DNA of 43,298 nt from a bacterium. Its GTDB lineage: Bacteria; Armatimonadota; Chthonomonadetes; Chthonomonadales; Chthonomonadaceae. The stretch lies in NCBI GenBank assembly GCA_021777995.1, contig JAJYCW010000021.1:1-43298 (forward strand). The letters run 5' to 3'. Under the pieces are notes generated by a model. The model did no database searches and had not been told where the DNA came from. It worked only from the letters and a program-made list of their open reading frames with translations. A program made the translations under genes and the position numbers. Below are positions 8,140 through 15,098 of this stretch, piece by piece; position 1 is the first letter of the stretch; each line of letters starts with the position of its first letter.

Positions 8140-8169
8140 CTAATATGCCGAGATATAACTTAAATGCAA
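8140..8169 (-). promoter_or_regulatory. Candidate sigma-70 promoter for the GH172 gene
   Basis: Read on the minus strand: TTGCAT (8169-8164), 18-base spacer, TATTAG (8145-8140). It would start transcription about 55-60 bases before the ATG at 8077. Confidence 0.35.
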
Positions 8170-8263
8170 CACAATCGTTTGTTTTAATCTACGCACCGGA
8201 TGTTGCCAACCTTATTCAGGTTTTACAACAGATCATTCTGAATTAATGGGTGATAACCCTCGT

Positions 8264-8297
8264 TTGTAATTGGTTACACTATGTCATAATATATGAC
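8264..8297 (+). promoter_or_regulatory. Candidate promoter with overlapping palindrome before the ANTAR regulator
   Basis: TTGTAA (8264-8269), 17-base spacer, TAATAT (8287-8292). The -10 lies inside the perfect palindrome GTCATA-ATA-TATGAC (8283-8297), the position expected for a repressor operator. A second inverted repeat, AATGCA (8357-8362) with TGCATT (8377-8382), sits in the leader just before the start codon. The rest of the 316-bp gap 8078-8393 holds only the divergent promoter listed separately. Confidence 0.4.
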
Positions 8298-8399
8298 GAA
8301 AGTTAAATTCTGCAGCAGAACAGCCCGTTGTTAGGATCTTATTACACGGCGCCAGCAATGCATTAACATGCCACGCTGCATTAAAGCGAGATCGTGCTT

Positions 8400-8978
8400 A
8401 TGGAAGTTTTGAAAGCAGTAATAGCTGAGGACGAGCAGCTCACCCGCACTATTGTACGAGCTCGTCTTGAAAAACTTGGTCACATTGTTGTTGCTGAAGC
8501 TGGCGATGGATTAGCCGCTGTTGAGGCAGCCCGACAGCACCGACCGGATGTGATAATCATGGACATCAAAATGCCTGTGATGGATGGCATAGAAGCGGCG
8601 CGGCAGATCATCTCTGAAGTGCCGTGTGCAATTCTCTTCCTGAGTTCGTTTGGAGAGCAGGAACTTGTGGAACAGGCGGGCGAGGCCGGCGGCCTGGCAT
8701 ACCTCATCAAGCCGTTTCGCAAAGAGGATCTTGCTCCTGCACTTGAGATAGCCGTCCGCAGGTTCCGGCAGATAGCGGCACAGTCTAAAGAGATTGAACA
8801 GCTGAAAGAGACGCTGGAAACCCGTAAACTCATTGAGCGCGCTAAAGGAATACTCATGGATCGACACCACATGAGCGAAGAAGAGGCCTTTAAGCGTATT
8901 CACTTCCAGGCGAGAAATCAGAATAAGAAGATGCGCGAAATCGCTCAATCCATTATCACTGCCGCCGACCTTATGTAG
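8400..8978 (+). CDS. Response regulator with ANTAR RNA-binding output domain
   Basis: 192 residues from ATG 8400; a GTG two codons earlier is possible. Residues 1-120 are a receiver domain: acidic pocket E10-D11, phosphorylation site D55 in VIIMDIKMP, the switch Ser in LFLSSF and Lys in LIKPF. Residues about 125-190 are an ANTAR domain, with a coiled-coil lead (KEIEQLKETLETRKLIERAK) and the signature AKGILMDRHHMSEEEAF. ANTAR proteins bind paired stem-loops in mRNA leaders and prevent termination. No histidine kinase lies in the window, so its partner is elsewhere. The leader RNAs of the prepilin genes 1.6 kb downstream contain terminator-like hairpins, but I see no ANTAR-type hexaloop pair in them. 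Confidence 0.9.
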   Translation: MEVLKAVIAEDEQLTRTIVRARLEKLGHIVVAEAGDGLAAVEAARQHRPDVIIMDIKMPVMDGIEAARQIISEVPCAILFLSSFGEQELVEQAGEAGGLAYLIKPFRKEDLAPALEIAVRRFRQIAAQSKEIEQLKETLETRKLIERAKGILMDRHHMSEEEAFKRIHFQARNQNKKMREIAQSIITAADLM

Positions 8979-9019
8979 TTTGGCTCTGGCGCGCACCGTA
9001 TTCAACTTCGGCATGGCCC

Positions 9020-9046
9020 AGGGCTGTCCTTCAACTGACCAGCCCT
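9020..9046 (+). terminator. Hairpin after the ANTAR regulator gene
   Basis: AGGGCTG (9020-9026) pairs with CAGCCCT (9040-9046) around a 13-base loop that can pair further with one bulge. No T-run follows, so termination strength is uncertain. Confidence 0.4.
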
Positions 9047-9069
9047 AGGCTCCTCTTGAGAGACTATTT

Positions 9070-9687
9070 TTGGTAACAATTCACGACATACCCCTTGTTT
9101 TAGCCTCGTCTTCCCCCCGCCGCCTGGAATTGATGCGATTACTGCAACGACCGTTCACAGTGGAACATAGTAGGTATGAGGAACCACCGCCGCCTGACGA
9201 AGATGTTGATATCAAGCAACTCGTTAAAGAACTCGCTTTGCAGAAGGCAGCCGAGGTTGCTGAACGATCTGCCGATGCACTCGTTATCGGCGCCGATACG
9301 CTCGTCGGTCCAGACAGCCCTGCAGGGGTACCTTTTGGCAAACCGCGCAGTACCGACGAGGCCATGTTTATGCTGCGTCGTCTCTCGGACGCCTGGCATC
9401 GAGTCTCAACCGGAATCGCCGTCGTGCCTGCAGGAAATGTCCGCGAACTGATAGTGCCTGTTGTTGACGTGGTAACCACCCGCGTTAAATTCCGTAAGAT
9501 GAGTGATCGGCAGATAGAGGCGTATATAGCCACAGGCGAGCCATTTGACAAAGCAGGTGCTTACGGTGCTCAGGGCTTTGCTGCTAGGTACATCGAGTGT
9601 ATCGATGGCGACTTCTACAACGTGGTTGGCCTGCCAATCTGCCGCCTATCTCAAATACTTGACAATCGTGGTTTGACATGTCCCTAG
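9070..9687 (+). CDS. maf: Maf-family nucleotide pyrophosphatase
   Basis: 205 residues starting at TTG 9070; TTGAGAG at 9056-9062 is the ribosome site. Maf proteins hydrolyse non-canonical or canonical nucleoside triphosphates (dTTP/UTP in the YhdE class) to monophosphates and affect cell division. Family motifs are LASSSPRRLELM at the N-terminus, VIGADTLV with the metal-binding Asp, FGKPRSTDEA, and KAGAYGAQG near the C-terminus. The length fits (about 190-210). A small inverted repeat TCACAG/CTGTGA (9817-9836) lies well downstream. Whether it is the dTTP/UTP or another subclass cannot be settled by eye. Confidence 0.93.
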   Translation: MVTIHDIPLVLASSSPRRLELMRLLQRPFTVEHSRYEEPPPPDEDVDIKQLVKELALQKAAEVAERSADALVIGADTLVGPDSPAGVPFGKPRSTDEAMFMLRRLSDAWHRVSTGIAVVPAGNVRELIVPVVDVVTTRVKFRKMSDRQIEAYIATGEPFDKAGAYGAQGFAARYIECIDGDFYNVVGLPICRLSQILDNRGLTCP

Positions 9688-9951
9688 GTGAGTTGCGCGT
9701 CACATATTGCCTTTGGTAGCTTGTAGCGAAGGTAGATAAACGTTTGGAAGGTGAGCGTTGAACGTTGTGTTGGGCTATTCGCGCACTGGCAACTTGTAAA
9801 TTGCAGTGGCAATGTCTCACAGTTGGTGAGCTGTGAACCGGCTTTATTGTTGGCTTATGGTGGCAAAAAGGTGCGCTTTATGACTTTTGGTAAATAATCT
9901 GGCAAGTTGGTTTAATGTAATGCCTGTTTTGTGAATCCTGCGAGGTAATGG
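9688..9951. other. Gap between maf and the first prepilin promoter
   Basis: About 260 bases without a credible gene. It holds a small repeat ATTGC-AGTG-GCAAT near 9800 and TCACAG/CTGTGA at 9817-9836, which may be a weak end to the maf transcript. I see nothing else. Confidence 0.6.
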
Positions 9952-9980
9952 TTGACAAAATTTCAACTATGCGGTATTGT
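9952..9980 (+). promoter_or_regulatory. Sigma-70 promoter of prepilin gene A
   Basis: TTGACA (9952-9957), exactly 17 bases, TATTGT (9975-9980). A near-consensus vegetative promoter. It is placed 183 bases before the TTG start at 10164, the same distance as in prepilin gene B. Confidence 0.7.
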
Positions 9981-10163
9981 ATTTATCGTAATCTGAACTT
10001 TGTTGAAACTAGTTTTCGGTGCTGCTACGATGCTGCACGACAGGGAAATTGCAATTAATTCGATTAGTTGTTTTATCCCGGTTGTGGCAGCATTTTGTTT
10101 TTGATGACATTCATGTAAGACTCAATGGCCCAAAGCCAAGTCCTACAACATCTGGAGGCTATT
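9981..10163 (+). promoter_or_regulatory. 183-nt structured leader of prepilin gene A with terminator-like hairpin
   Basis: The 3' arm around 10077-10093 pairs with 10030-10045 (ATGCTGCAC/GTG(G)CAGCAT, then GAC/GTT, one mismatch, GGG/CCC), and TTTTGTTTTT follows at once (10093-10102). The same 3' arm (10082-10091) can instead pair with GCTGCTACGA at 10021-10030 over ten bases with two wobbles. A hairpin plus U-tract 62 bases ahead of the start codon is the form of a transcription attenuator. The leader of gene B has the same length, the same U-tract and the same two-way pairing. Confidence 0.5.
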
Positions 10164-11072
10164 TTGAGAAACCATCTAGAGAGTAATAACTCAAAGGGTG
10201 CTTTTACCCTAATCGAGTTGCTTGTTGTTATTGCCATTATTGCGATTTTAGCCGCAATCCTTTTCCCCGTTTTTGCTCAGGCTCGTGAACAGGCACGTAA
10301 GACGGTTTGCCTTAGCAACCTCAAGCAATTGAGCCTGGGTACATTGATGTACATTCAGGATTACGATGAGTCATTTCCGTTAGCGTTCACTCCTGTAGTC
10401 ACCTCAGATGAGGCGACATTCGCCTGGAACGGTCCTACTGTAAAAAGTACTGCAGCATGGCAAAACGTTGTACAGCCGTACATCAAGAGCTACCAGCTGA
10501 TGATTTGCCCTGATAACATTCTGACCAACGGCAATGCAATCGTCGCAATCGATCCATTTCTGAATTATGGAATGCCGCCAGTTTCCGGTATTCATGGGAT
10601 CTCGCAATGGGGTGACACCTACTACGGCGATACCACAGATTTCAACGTTCATGTACAGTGGCAAGGTTTGCTTGGCTGCTTCCCCGACAACGGATGGGCC
10701 GCGGGTGTGTCTGTAGGGACTCCAAGTGCAACGATGTCCTCCATTTCGTCCCCAGCGGATATGACAATGGTGACGGATGCGTCCTCGCCGGACTGGTGGG
10801 GTTCGGGCTTTGGCCCTGGCGGTCAGGATACAGACTTTTTCCATTACTGCGTGTCGTGGTTCTCAGCCTATCAGTCTCAGCGTTTTGGTCCGATTGGTCG
10901 TCATACCCAGCAGACACGAACGTTGTGCAGCTACATTAGGACAAGCGGCGGCCAGATCAACGTTACCTTTGTTGATGGCCATGCTAAGAGTTTTCCCATC
11001 ATGAGCTACTTCACCAAGAAATCCGACTCGGCAGGTGCTCTTGTATACAAATATCTGTGGCCAACGGAGTAA
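10164..11072 (+). CDS. Prepilin-like protein A (type IV pilin leader, DUF1559-like)
   Basis: 302 residues from TTG 10164, chosen because GGAGG (10154-10158) sits five bases upstream; an ATG at 10125 has no ribosome site. Residues 1-12 are a short basic leader ending KG, followed by [14 protein letters not shown], a type III signal sequence for prepilin peptidase. The [12 protein letters not shown] segment follows, then a globular domain with [17 protein letters not shown]. The C-terminus has [10 protein letters not shown], but the histidine that should lie nine residues before DG is about 25 away (RHTQQ), so the H-X9-DG motif is stretched. Expected to be exported and anchored as a pseudopilin or surface protein. 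The lipoprotein gene follows five bases after the stop. Confidence 0.85.
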   Translation: MRNHLESNNSKGAFTLIELLVVIAIIAILAAILFPVFAQAREQARKTVCLSNLKQLSLGTLMYIQDYDESFPLAFTPVVTSDEATFAWNGPTVKSTAAWQNVVQPYIKSYQLMICPDNILTNGNAIVAIDPFLNYGMPPVSGIHGISQWGDTYYGDTTDFNVHVQWQGLLGCFPDNGWAAGVSVGTPSATMSSISSPADMTMVTDASSPDWWGSGFGPGGQDTDFFHYCVSWFSAYQSQRFGPIGRHTQQTRTLCSYIRTSGGQINVTFVDGHAKSFPIMSYFTKKSDSAGALVYKYLWPTE

Positions 11073-11076
11073 TTAA

Positions 11077-11304
11077 ATGGTGAACCGATCACTAAAGTTT
11101 GCAGTGGCGTTGATTCTTACATTCGGGCTCGCAGGTTGTTCGAGCAATTCGAACAGTGGTGGGTCCGTGGCCACCAAGCAGGCCGAGGTCAACAGCAAGC
11201 CAGGAATGGCAGGGGGAGGTGCTCCCACAACGCAGGCATCGACTGGTGCTCCCGCCGCTACCGCGCCGGTTTCTGGCGGGGCACGGTCTGGGGCACAAAA
11301 CTAG
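11077..11304 (+). CDS. Small lipoprotein
   Basis: 75 residues. Signal peptide residues 1-20 end in the lipobox LAGC, with lipidated Cys21. The mature part is low in complexity (Ser, Gly, Ala, Thr, Pro), unlikely to fold, and looks like a linker or surface tail. CGGAG (11065-11069) lies seven bases upstream. It is only four bases after prepilin gene A and before a terminator hairpin, so the two form a cassette. I know no function for such partners; the same arrangement follows prepilin gene B with small membrane proteins. Confidence 0.78.
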   Translation: MVNRSLKFAVALILTFGLAGCSSNSNSGGSVATKQAEVNSKPGMAGGGAPTTQASTGAPAATAPVSGGARSGAQN

Positions 11305-11339
11305 CGGGAATTTCGCCGATTTGTCAGTATTGGCGCAGA

Positions 11340-11372
11340 AAGATGCCGTTTGACTCTGTCAAGCGGCATCTT
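11340..11372 (+). terminator. Terminator after the prepilin A / lipoprotein cassette
   Basis: AAGATGCCG (11340-11348) pairs with CGGCATCTT (11364-11372); the stem continues inward through TTGAC/GTCAA with one T-G pair to a three-base loop. That makes about 15 base pairs. Only a broken T-run follows (CAATTTG). Confidence 0.65.
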
Positions 11373-11429
11373 CAATTTGAATATGGTCATATTCCTGAAA
11401 AACTTCGGGTAAAGTCGGCACATCAGGAC

Positions 11430-11458
11430 TTGACATATTGTTAAGAAGGCGTTAAAAT
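11430..11458 (+). promoter_or_regulatory. Sigma-70 promoter of prepilin gene B
   Basis: TTGACA (11430-11435), exactly 17 bases, TAAAAT (11453-11458). Near consensus. The distance from the -10 end to the start codon is 183 bases, equal to that of gene A. Confidence 0.72.
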
Positions 11459-11641
11459 GGATTGTGATGCGGTGACCCCGCAGATATGATTGACTAAAAG
11501 CATAGTTGCTGTACGTCCGGTTTGTTATGAAGTCAGTGAAAGCTGGTTCGTGATATTACCTAACGTGCAGCTTTTTGTTTTTAGACGGTCGCTATTTTAT
11601 TACGGCTTACGTGTATGCCGATTTTTTCGTGGAGGGTTACA
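11459..11641 (+). promoter_or_regulatory. 183-nt structured leader of prepilin gene B with terminator-like hairpin
   Basis: AAGCTG (11540-11545) pairs with CAGCTT (11568-11573), and GTT/AAC extends it across an internal loop. TTTTTGTTTTT follows directly (11572-11582). The 3' arm ACGTGCAGC (11563-11571) can alternatively pair with GCTGTACGT (11508-11516), nine pairs with one wobble. A further hairpin TGCGG/CCGCA is at 11468-11482. The U-tract ends 60 bases before the start codon, as in gene A (62 bases). Confidence 0.5.
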
Positions 11642-12493
11642 ATGTCCGTTAGGTTCAACCAGAGCGGTCGCAACGGATTTACGTTGATCGAGTTGCTCGT
11701 TGTTATAGCTATCATTGCGATTTTAGCCGCAATTCTCTTCCCCGTTTTCGCTCAGGCTCGCGAGAAGGCTCGCGCAATCACTTGCGTTAGTAATTTCCAA
11801 CAGGCATCGCTGGCAATCGATATGTACGTCCAAGACTATGACGAGCATATGGTTCCGGTTGAATATGGATGCTGCAGCTACAACCCTGATAAGGGTGACC
11901 GCATGTGGCCACAGTTGGTCTATCCTTATGTCAAAAACCGGCAGATTGACAAATGCCCATCGGACGGTTTTAACACAGATGCTACAGATCTGGCCGACAT
12001 GGGCTACAACAATGCGTCAAACGCGATAGAGAAAGATTATGCGTACGCAATTACGGCTGATTTTGGCTACAATTACTACTACCTCAGTCCGTTAAACGGA
12101 CTTTCAACCGCCGACTCCATCGGGAACACAACGGCTTTCGATGGTGTCTCTCTTGCGTCGATTGTTCGTCCAGCCAACAATCTCATGCTGGTCGACTCTG
12201 TGTGGAATGTTGTGAATGGGCAGCCGCAAGGCGGTGGTAACTGGCTGATAGAAACTCCAAGCTACTGGTACGGTACCGGGCAATACTGGTTTGGAGGATG
12301 GACGCCCGATAACCTTAACAGTTCAATGGTATACGGAGAGACATGGCCGCGGCACTTTGATGGTATGAACGTTGCCTTCGTTGACGGGCACGTGAAATAC
12401 CAGAAGCTTGGGCAACTCATCGCTGGGGTCAATCCGCGCACGTATGTGGTTTCGGATCCATCTGCATACGAATGGGGCGGTCCGGGTCAGTAA
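11642..12493 (+). CDS. Prepilin-like protein B with H-X9-DG motif
   Basis: 283 residues from ATG 11642, with GGAGGG eight bases upstream. Leader [12 protein letters not shown], then [17 protein letters not shown] and [12 protein letters not shown]. The cleavage site is the classic G-F with Glu at +5. The globular part has [18 protein letters not shown], and the C-terminus has [12 protein letters not shown], an exact H-X9-DG. Such proteins are exported through the prepilin peptidase route and are numerous in Armatimonadota; their jobs are mostly unknown. The N-terminal DNA is nearly identical to prepilin gene A (ATTGCGATTTTAGCCGCAAT in both), which suggests recent duplication or gene conversion. 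Confidence 0.88.
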   Translation: MSVRFNQSGRNGFTLIELLVVIAIIAILAAILFPVFAQAREKARAITCVSNFQQASLAIDMYVQDYDEHMVPVEYGCCSYNPDKGDRMWPQLVYPYVKNRQIDKCPSDGFNTDATDLADMGYNNASNAIEKDYAYAITADFGYNYYYLSPLNGLSTADSIGNTTAFDGVSLASIVRPANNLMLVDSVWNVVNGQPQGGGNWLIETPSYWYGTGQYWFGGWTPDNLNSSMVYGETWPRHFDGMNVAFVDGHVKYQKLGQLIAGVNPRTYVVSDPSAYEWGGPGQ

Positions 12494-12513
12494 GGACTTC
12501 CACGGTATTTGAA

Positions 12514-12549
12514 GAGGCAGGCGGATGCATTTTGCGTCCGACCTGCCTC
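12514..12549 (+). terminator. Strong hairpin between prepilin gene B and the small membrane gene
   Basis: GAGGCAGG (12514-12521) pairs with CCTGCCTC (12542-12549); inside, CGGATGCA pairs with TGCGTCCG with one wobble, leaving a three-base loop and one bulged A. No T-run follows; the next gene's GGAG lies eight bases on. It may protect the upstream mRNA or cut down readthrough. Confidence 0.55.
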
Positions 12550-12565
12550 AGTTTCGGAGACAATC

Positions 12566-12808
12566 ATGCAAAAAAATGTAAGTGCTCCCGTGGTAGTTAT
12601 TGCCTTTGTGCTGCTTGCCGGCGTTCTCTACGGTGTTTTTCAGCTAACGTATGCTCATCGCAAACATGACTACAGTGCAGCAAGGGCACAATTACCACCT
12701 GACATCCCCGGGCAGGACAAACCACTTCCACCCCCGCCAGGTATGCATATGCCTGGAACCATAATGCCAGCTGCTCATGCAGCGAACAAGCCAGGGCGAC
12801 AGGAATAG
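12566..12808 (+). CDS. Small single-pass membrane protein
   Basis: 80 residues from ATG 12566, with CGGAG just upstream; codons before this fall in the hairpin. One membrane helix at residues 8-30 (PVVVIAFVLLAGVLYGVFQL), then a short soluble tail with PPDIPGQDKPLPPPPGMHMP and a second MP motif. It ends 31 bases before a similar gene, with which it shares the tail motif (M/L)HMPG. The two look like distant tandem duplicates that go with prepilin gene B. Function unknown. Confidence 0.68.
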   Translation: MQKNVSAPVVVIAFVLLAGVLYGVFQLTYAHRKHDYSAARAQLPPDIPGQDKPLPPPPGMHMPGTIMPAAHAANKPGRQE

Positions 12809-12839
12809 ATGTACCGGGGTTATTATAGTTGGAGATGAA

Positions 12840-13061
12840 ATGACGTCAATCAATAAAAATGTGGCAATCGCGCTTGTTGTAATAGCGATACTCATTGCCT
12901 CATTTTCCTTTTACAAGTATTTTATAAGTTCTAGTGGGGATGGTGAAGGCGCGCGTGCCCAGATTACCAGCCAGCTACAGAACAATGCTCCTGGAGCAGG
13001 ACCACCTCCAAGTCAAATGCCGTCTTCAGCCGGGCTTCATATGCCTGGTAACAAACACTAA
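12840..13061 (+). CDS. Small single-pass membrane protein, paralogue of the preceding gene
   Basis: 73 residues from ATG 12840 (GGAG five bases before it). One membrane helix at residues 8-28 (VAIALVVIAILIASFSFYKY), a polar stretch SSSGDGEGARAQI, and a proline-rich end ...PPPSQMPSSAGLHMPGNKH. The layout (short N-terminus, one helix, R-A-Q, PPP, HMPG) matches the gene before it (S-A-A-R-A-Q-L, PPPP, MHMPG). The pair probably works with, or beside, prepilin-like protein B in the cell envelope. I do not recognise a named family. Confidence 0.66.
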   Translation: MTSINKNVAIALVVIAILIASFSFYKYFISSSGDGEGARAQITSQLQNNAPGAGPPPSQMPSSAGLHMPGNKH

Positions 13062-13777
13062 CGAGTGTGGCGCTGCAATCTGTAGACTAGTGTTCATAGA
13101 CTACTATTGTGGCGCCTAACAAATTGTCATCCCAGCGGAAAATGCGAAAGGTAATGTTGTACATCGTAATCCGATATCGACACGATCAGCTCTCTTCTGT
13201 ACTCTTTCTCGTGTGAGAGTATCCAAAGTTGTTAACTCAACGTGATTCACAACTCTTTTGTCCTGGCCTGTATCATGTTTGTTTAATGCGTAACGCCAAT
13301 CGCGCTCCTCATTGTGGCTCCTCAAGATACTCCTGTGTTGGTTATGTTTCGCAATAATATTCTCGCTAGATGCATCGTTCCTTAGTTCAGCACGTGAAGA
13401 GTAGGTACTGAGTTGCACCTGTGTCCTTCGGGAGATTTGATGGTATTACACTTTCCCCTACAACAGTGGGTTCGCTGGACGAGTGTAGAATTTAAGTCCA
13501 GTATAGGTGATCGTTATCTAAAGCGTGTTTTCCTCAGCGCACAATAGGCTTGTGAGACTACAACGATAGCAATCGTTATGTGGCGAGATACAGTAGTCGG
13601 TTCGATATGTTCTCGTATTGGTGACCTTCGCGTGAAATCGGTGCAGAATGTGTACCAGGCTCCGGCGCAAATGTCCAGGTAGGGCGCCATTAAACTGCGA
13701 TAATGGATGCACCATCATTACGCTGGTGGTAGAATGTAGCAGGTGTTCATCTCTAATGGAGTAGGTGCAGGTTTTAT
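13062..13777. other. 716-bp gap without a credible gene
   Basis: Open frames of 97 and 100 codons exist on the minus strand but lack ribosome sites and family features. Three small inverted repeats are visible: TACTCT/AGAGTA near 13200-13220, CTGGAC/GTCCAG near 13475-13501, and AACGAT-AGCA-ATCGTT (13562-13577). The last could be a control site for clpS. Otherwise I see nothing. Confidence 0.55.
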
Positions 13778-14080
13778 ATGGCGACATCAATCGAGCAGAT
13801 TTCACCCTCAATCATTGAGGATATTATTTCACTAGATGCCAATACGACTAGCGGTTCGTGGCATGTCGTACTATACAACTGTGATTGTCACTCGGCGGAT
13901 GAAGTGGTGCTTCAGCTTATAAAGGCCACCGACTATCCAGTGCGACGTTGCATCCACATTATGACCGAGGCACATGTTCTGGGCAGGGCCATTGCGTACC
14001 ATGGTACCAAGGAAACCTGCGTACGCTGTGCTGATATTCTTGCCTCTATTGGCCTGCGCGTAGAAGTTCAGGGTAGCTAA
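13778..14080 (+). CDS. clpS: Divergent ClpS-family adaptor
   Basis: 100 residues. The core WHVVLYNCDCHSADEVVLQL, followed by IHIMTEAHVLGRAIAYHGTKE and a final LRVEVQG, matches the ClpS fold (YxVxLxNDDxTPMxFVxxxL ... MxxVHxxGxAxCGxxT ... L). ClpS delivers N-degron substrates to ClpAP or ClpCP. The pocket Asn (N of NCD) and the His (EAH) are kept, but the second acidic residue of NDD is Cys and the gatekeeper Met is Ala, so specificity may be altered. No clpA or clpC is near. AGGTGCAGG lies upstream of the ATG. Family call good, canonical function less certain. Confidence 0.75.
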   Translation: MATSIEQISPSIIEDIISLDANTTSGSWHVVLYNCDCHSADEVVLQLIKATDYPVRRCIHIMTEAHVLGRAIAYHGTKETCVRCADILASIGLRVEVQGS

Positions 14081-14165
14081 CGGATGGCATATGCCGCAGG
14101 GTACCACCTCTGGTGAAATTGCTAATGCAGAGAGGCGGTCAGCATGCCCTGCTCATTGGGCGTGT

Positions 14166-14195
14166 TTGCAACTGGTTCAAACTACCGCCTATTGT
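14166..14195 (+). promoter_or_regulatory. Candidate promoter before the RDD gene
   Basis: TTGCAA (14166-14171), 18-base spacer, TATTGT (14190-14195), about 100 bases before the ATG at 14298. Confidence 0.35.
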
Positions 14196-14297
14196 ATGGT
14201 GTTTCGATCTGTCTAAGGGCGCCGATAGGGGTATTCCATCGAGCTTAATATAAAGTAATCGTAGATCACCTGGACCTTAAGTGTCCGGAGAGTGCAT

Positions 14298-15098
14298 ATG
14301 GCTGGTTATCTTACTGTTTTAACCCCAGAAAACGCAGAAATCACCTTTCGGACTGCTGGCTTTACGACTAGGTTAGCAGCTTTTGTTGTAGATCTACTCA
14401 TACAAATCGTGTTGACGCTCCTACTTAGCGGTCTTGCGGGCCTGGTGTTGTACGTCACTGGTAACGCCTTGCTGGGTGTCGGCAGTATACTTAGTGCGGT
14501 GTGTGTAGTCCTTATCTTTCTGGTCATTTTCTCGTATCCGACGGTGTTTGAGATGCTTTGGGCTGGTCAGACGCCGGGTAAGAGGATGTTGGGTATTCGC
14601 GCCGTGACAACAGATGGCTCCGCCGTCACGTTGTTAGGTAGCATTCTGCGCAATCTGCTTCGCTTAGCTGATTTGGGCCTCCTTCCAATCGCGGGCGGCT
14701 TGTATTTCGTAGGTTTGCCAGCATTCGTCTGCATGTTGATGAGCGACAAAAACAGGCGTATTGGGGACCTGGCCGCTGGTACGGTTGTAATTATTGACCG
14801 TGGCGCAACGCCCTACGGCGGAGCACGCACACCATTGGATACGCTTACGGTGAAAAACTATGGCAATTTCACAGACAATATTGACGTTTTAACCGTAAAT
14901 GATTACAGGTTGCTGCGCCGGTTCGTAGAGCGGCGAGGCACTATGGACAAAGCAGTACAAGCAGCTGCCGGTGAGTTTCTTGTTCGCCCGCTTTTAGACA
15001 GGATGCAAGCGGACGTAACTGTGTTTTATCAGATTGAATTTGCTGACATCGCCGAAATACTTGAAATGAAGTTCGCGGAGAAACATGGACTCCTTTAG
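14298..15098 (+). CDS. RDD-family membrane protein with C-terminal extension
   Basis: 266 residues from ATG 14298; TCCGGAG (14284-14290) is correctly spaced for it but not for the GTG two codons earlier. Residues about 20-165 are an RDD domain: TTRLAAFVVDLLIQ with the R and D of the name, two hydrophobic hairpins, the loop WAGQTPGKRMLGIR, and DKNRRIGDLAAGTVVI. RDD proteins are small transporters or ion exchangers in part, with most members unassigned. A soluble tail of about 95 residues (RLLRRFVERRGTMDKAVQAA) follows. It overlaps the next gene by 14 bp, so the two are coupled. Confidence 0.82.
   Translation: MAGYLTVLTPENAEITFRTAGFTTRLAAFVVDLLIQIVLTLLLSGLAGLVLYVTGNALLGVGSILSAVCVVLIFLVIFSYPTVFEMLWAGQTPGKRMLGIRAVTTDGSAVTLLGSILRNLLRLADLGLLPIAGGLYFVGLPAFVCMLMSDKNRRIGDLAAGTVVIIDRGATPYGGARTPLDTLTVKNYGNFTDNIDVLTVNDYRLLRRFVERRGTMDKAVQAAAGEFLVRPLLDRMQADVTVFYQIEFADIAEILEMKFAEKHGLL

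Noticed and set aside
8357..8382. ANTAR target hairpin in the regulator's own leader
   Set aside because: The inverted repeat has a 14-base loop, not the paired hexaloops with conserved A and G that ANTAR domains bind.
10019..10102. c-di-GMP (GEMM) riboswitch in the prepilin A leader
   Set aside because: CACGACAGGGAAA resembles the GEMM core CACGCACAGGGCAAA, but the second conserved block (GACGCAAAGCC) and the closing helix are absent, and leader B shows no such match.
13116..13811. Two minus-strand open frames in the 13.1-13.8 kb gap
   Set aside because: No ribosome sites, no recognisable domains, and the second overlaps the clpS start.
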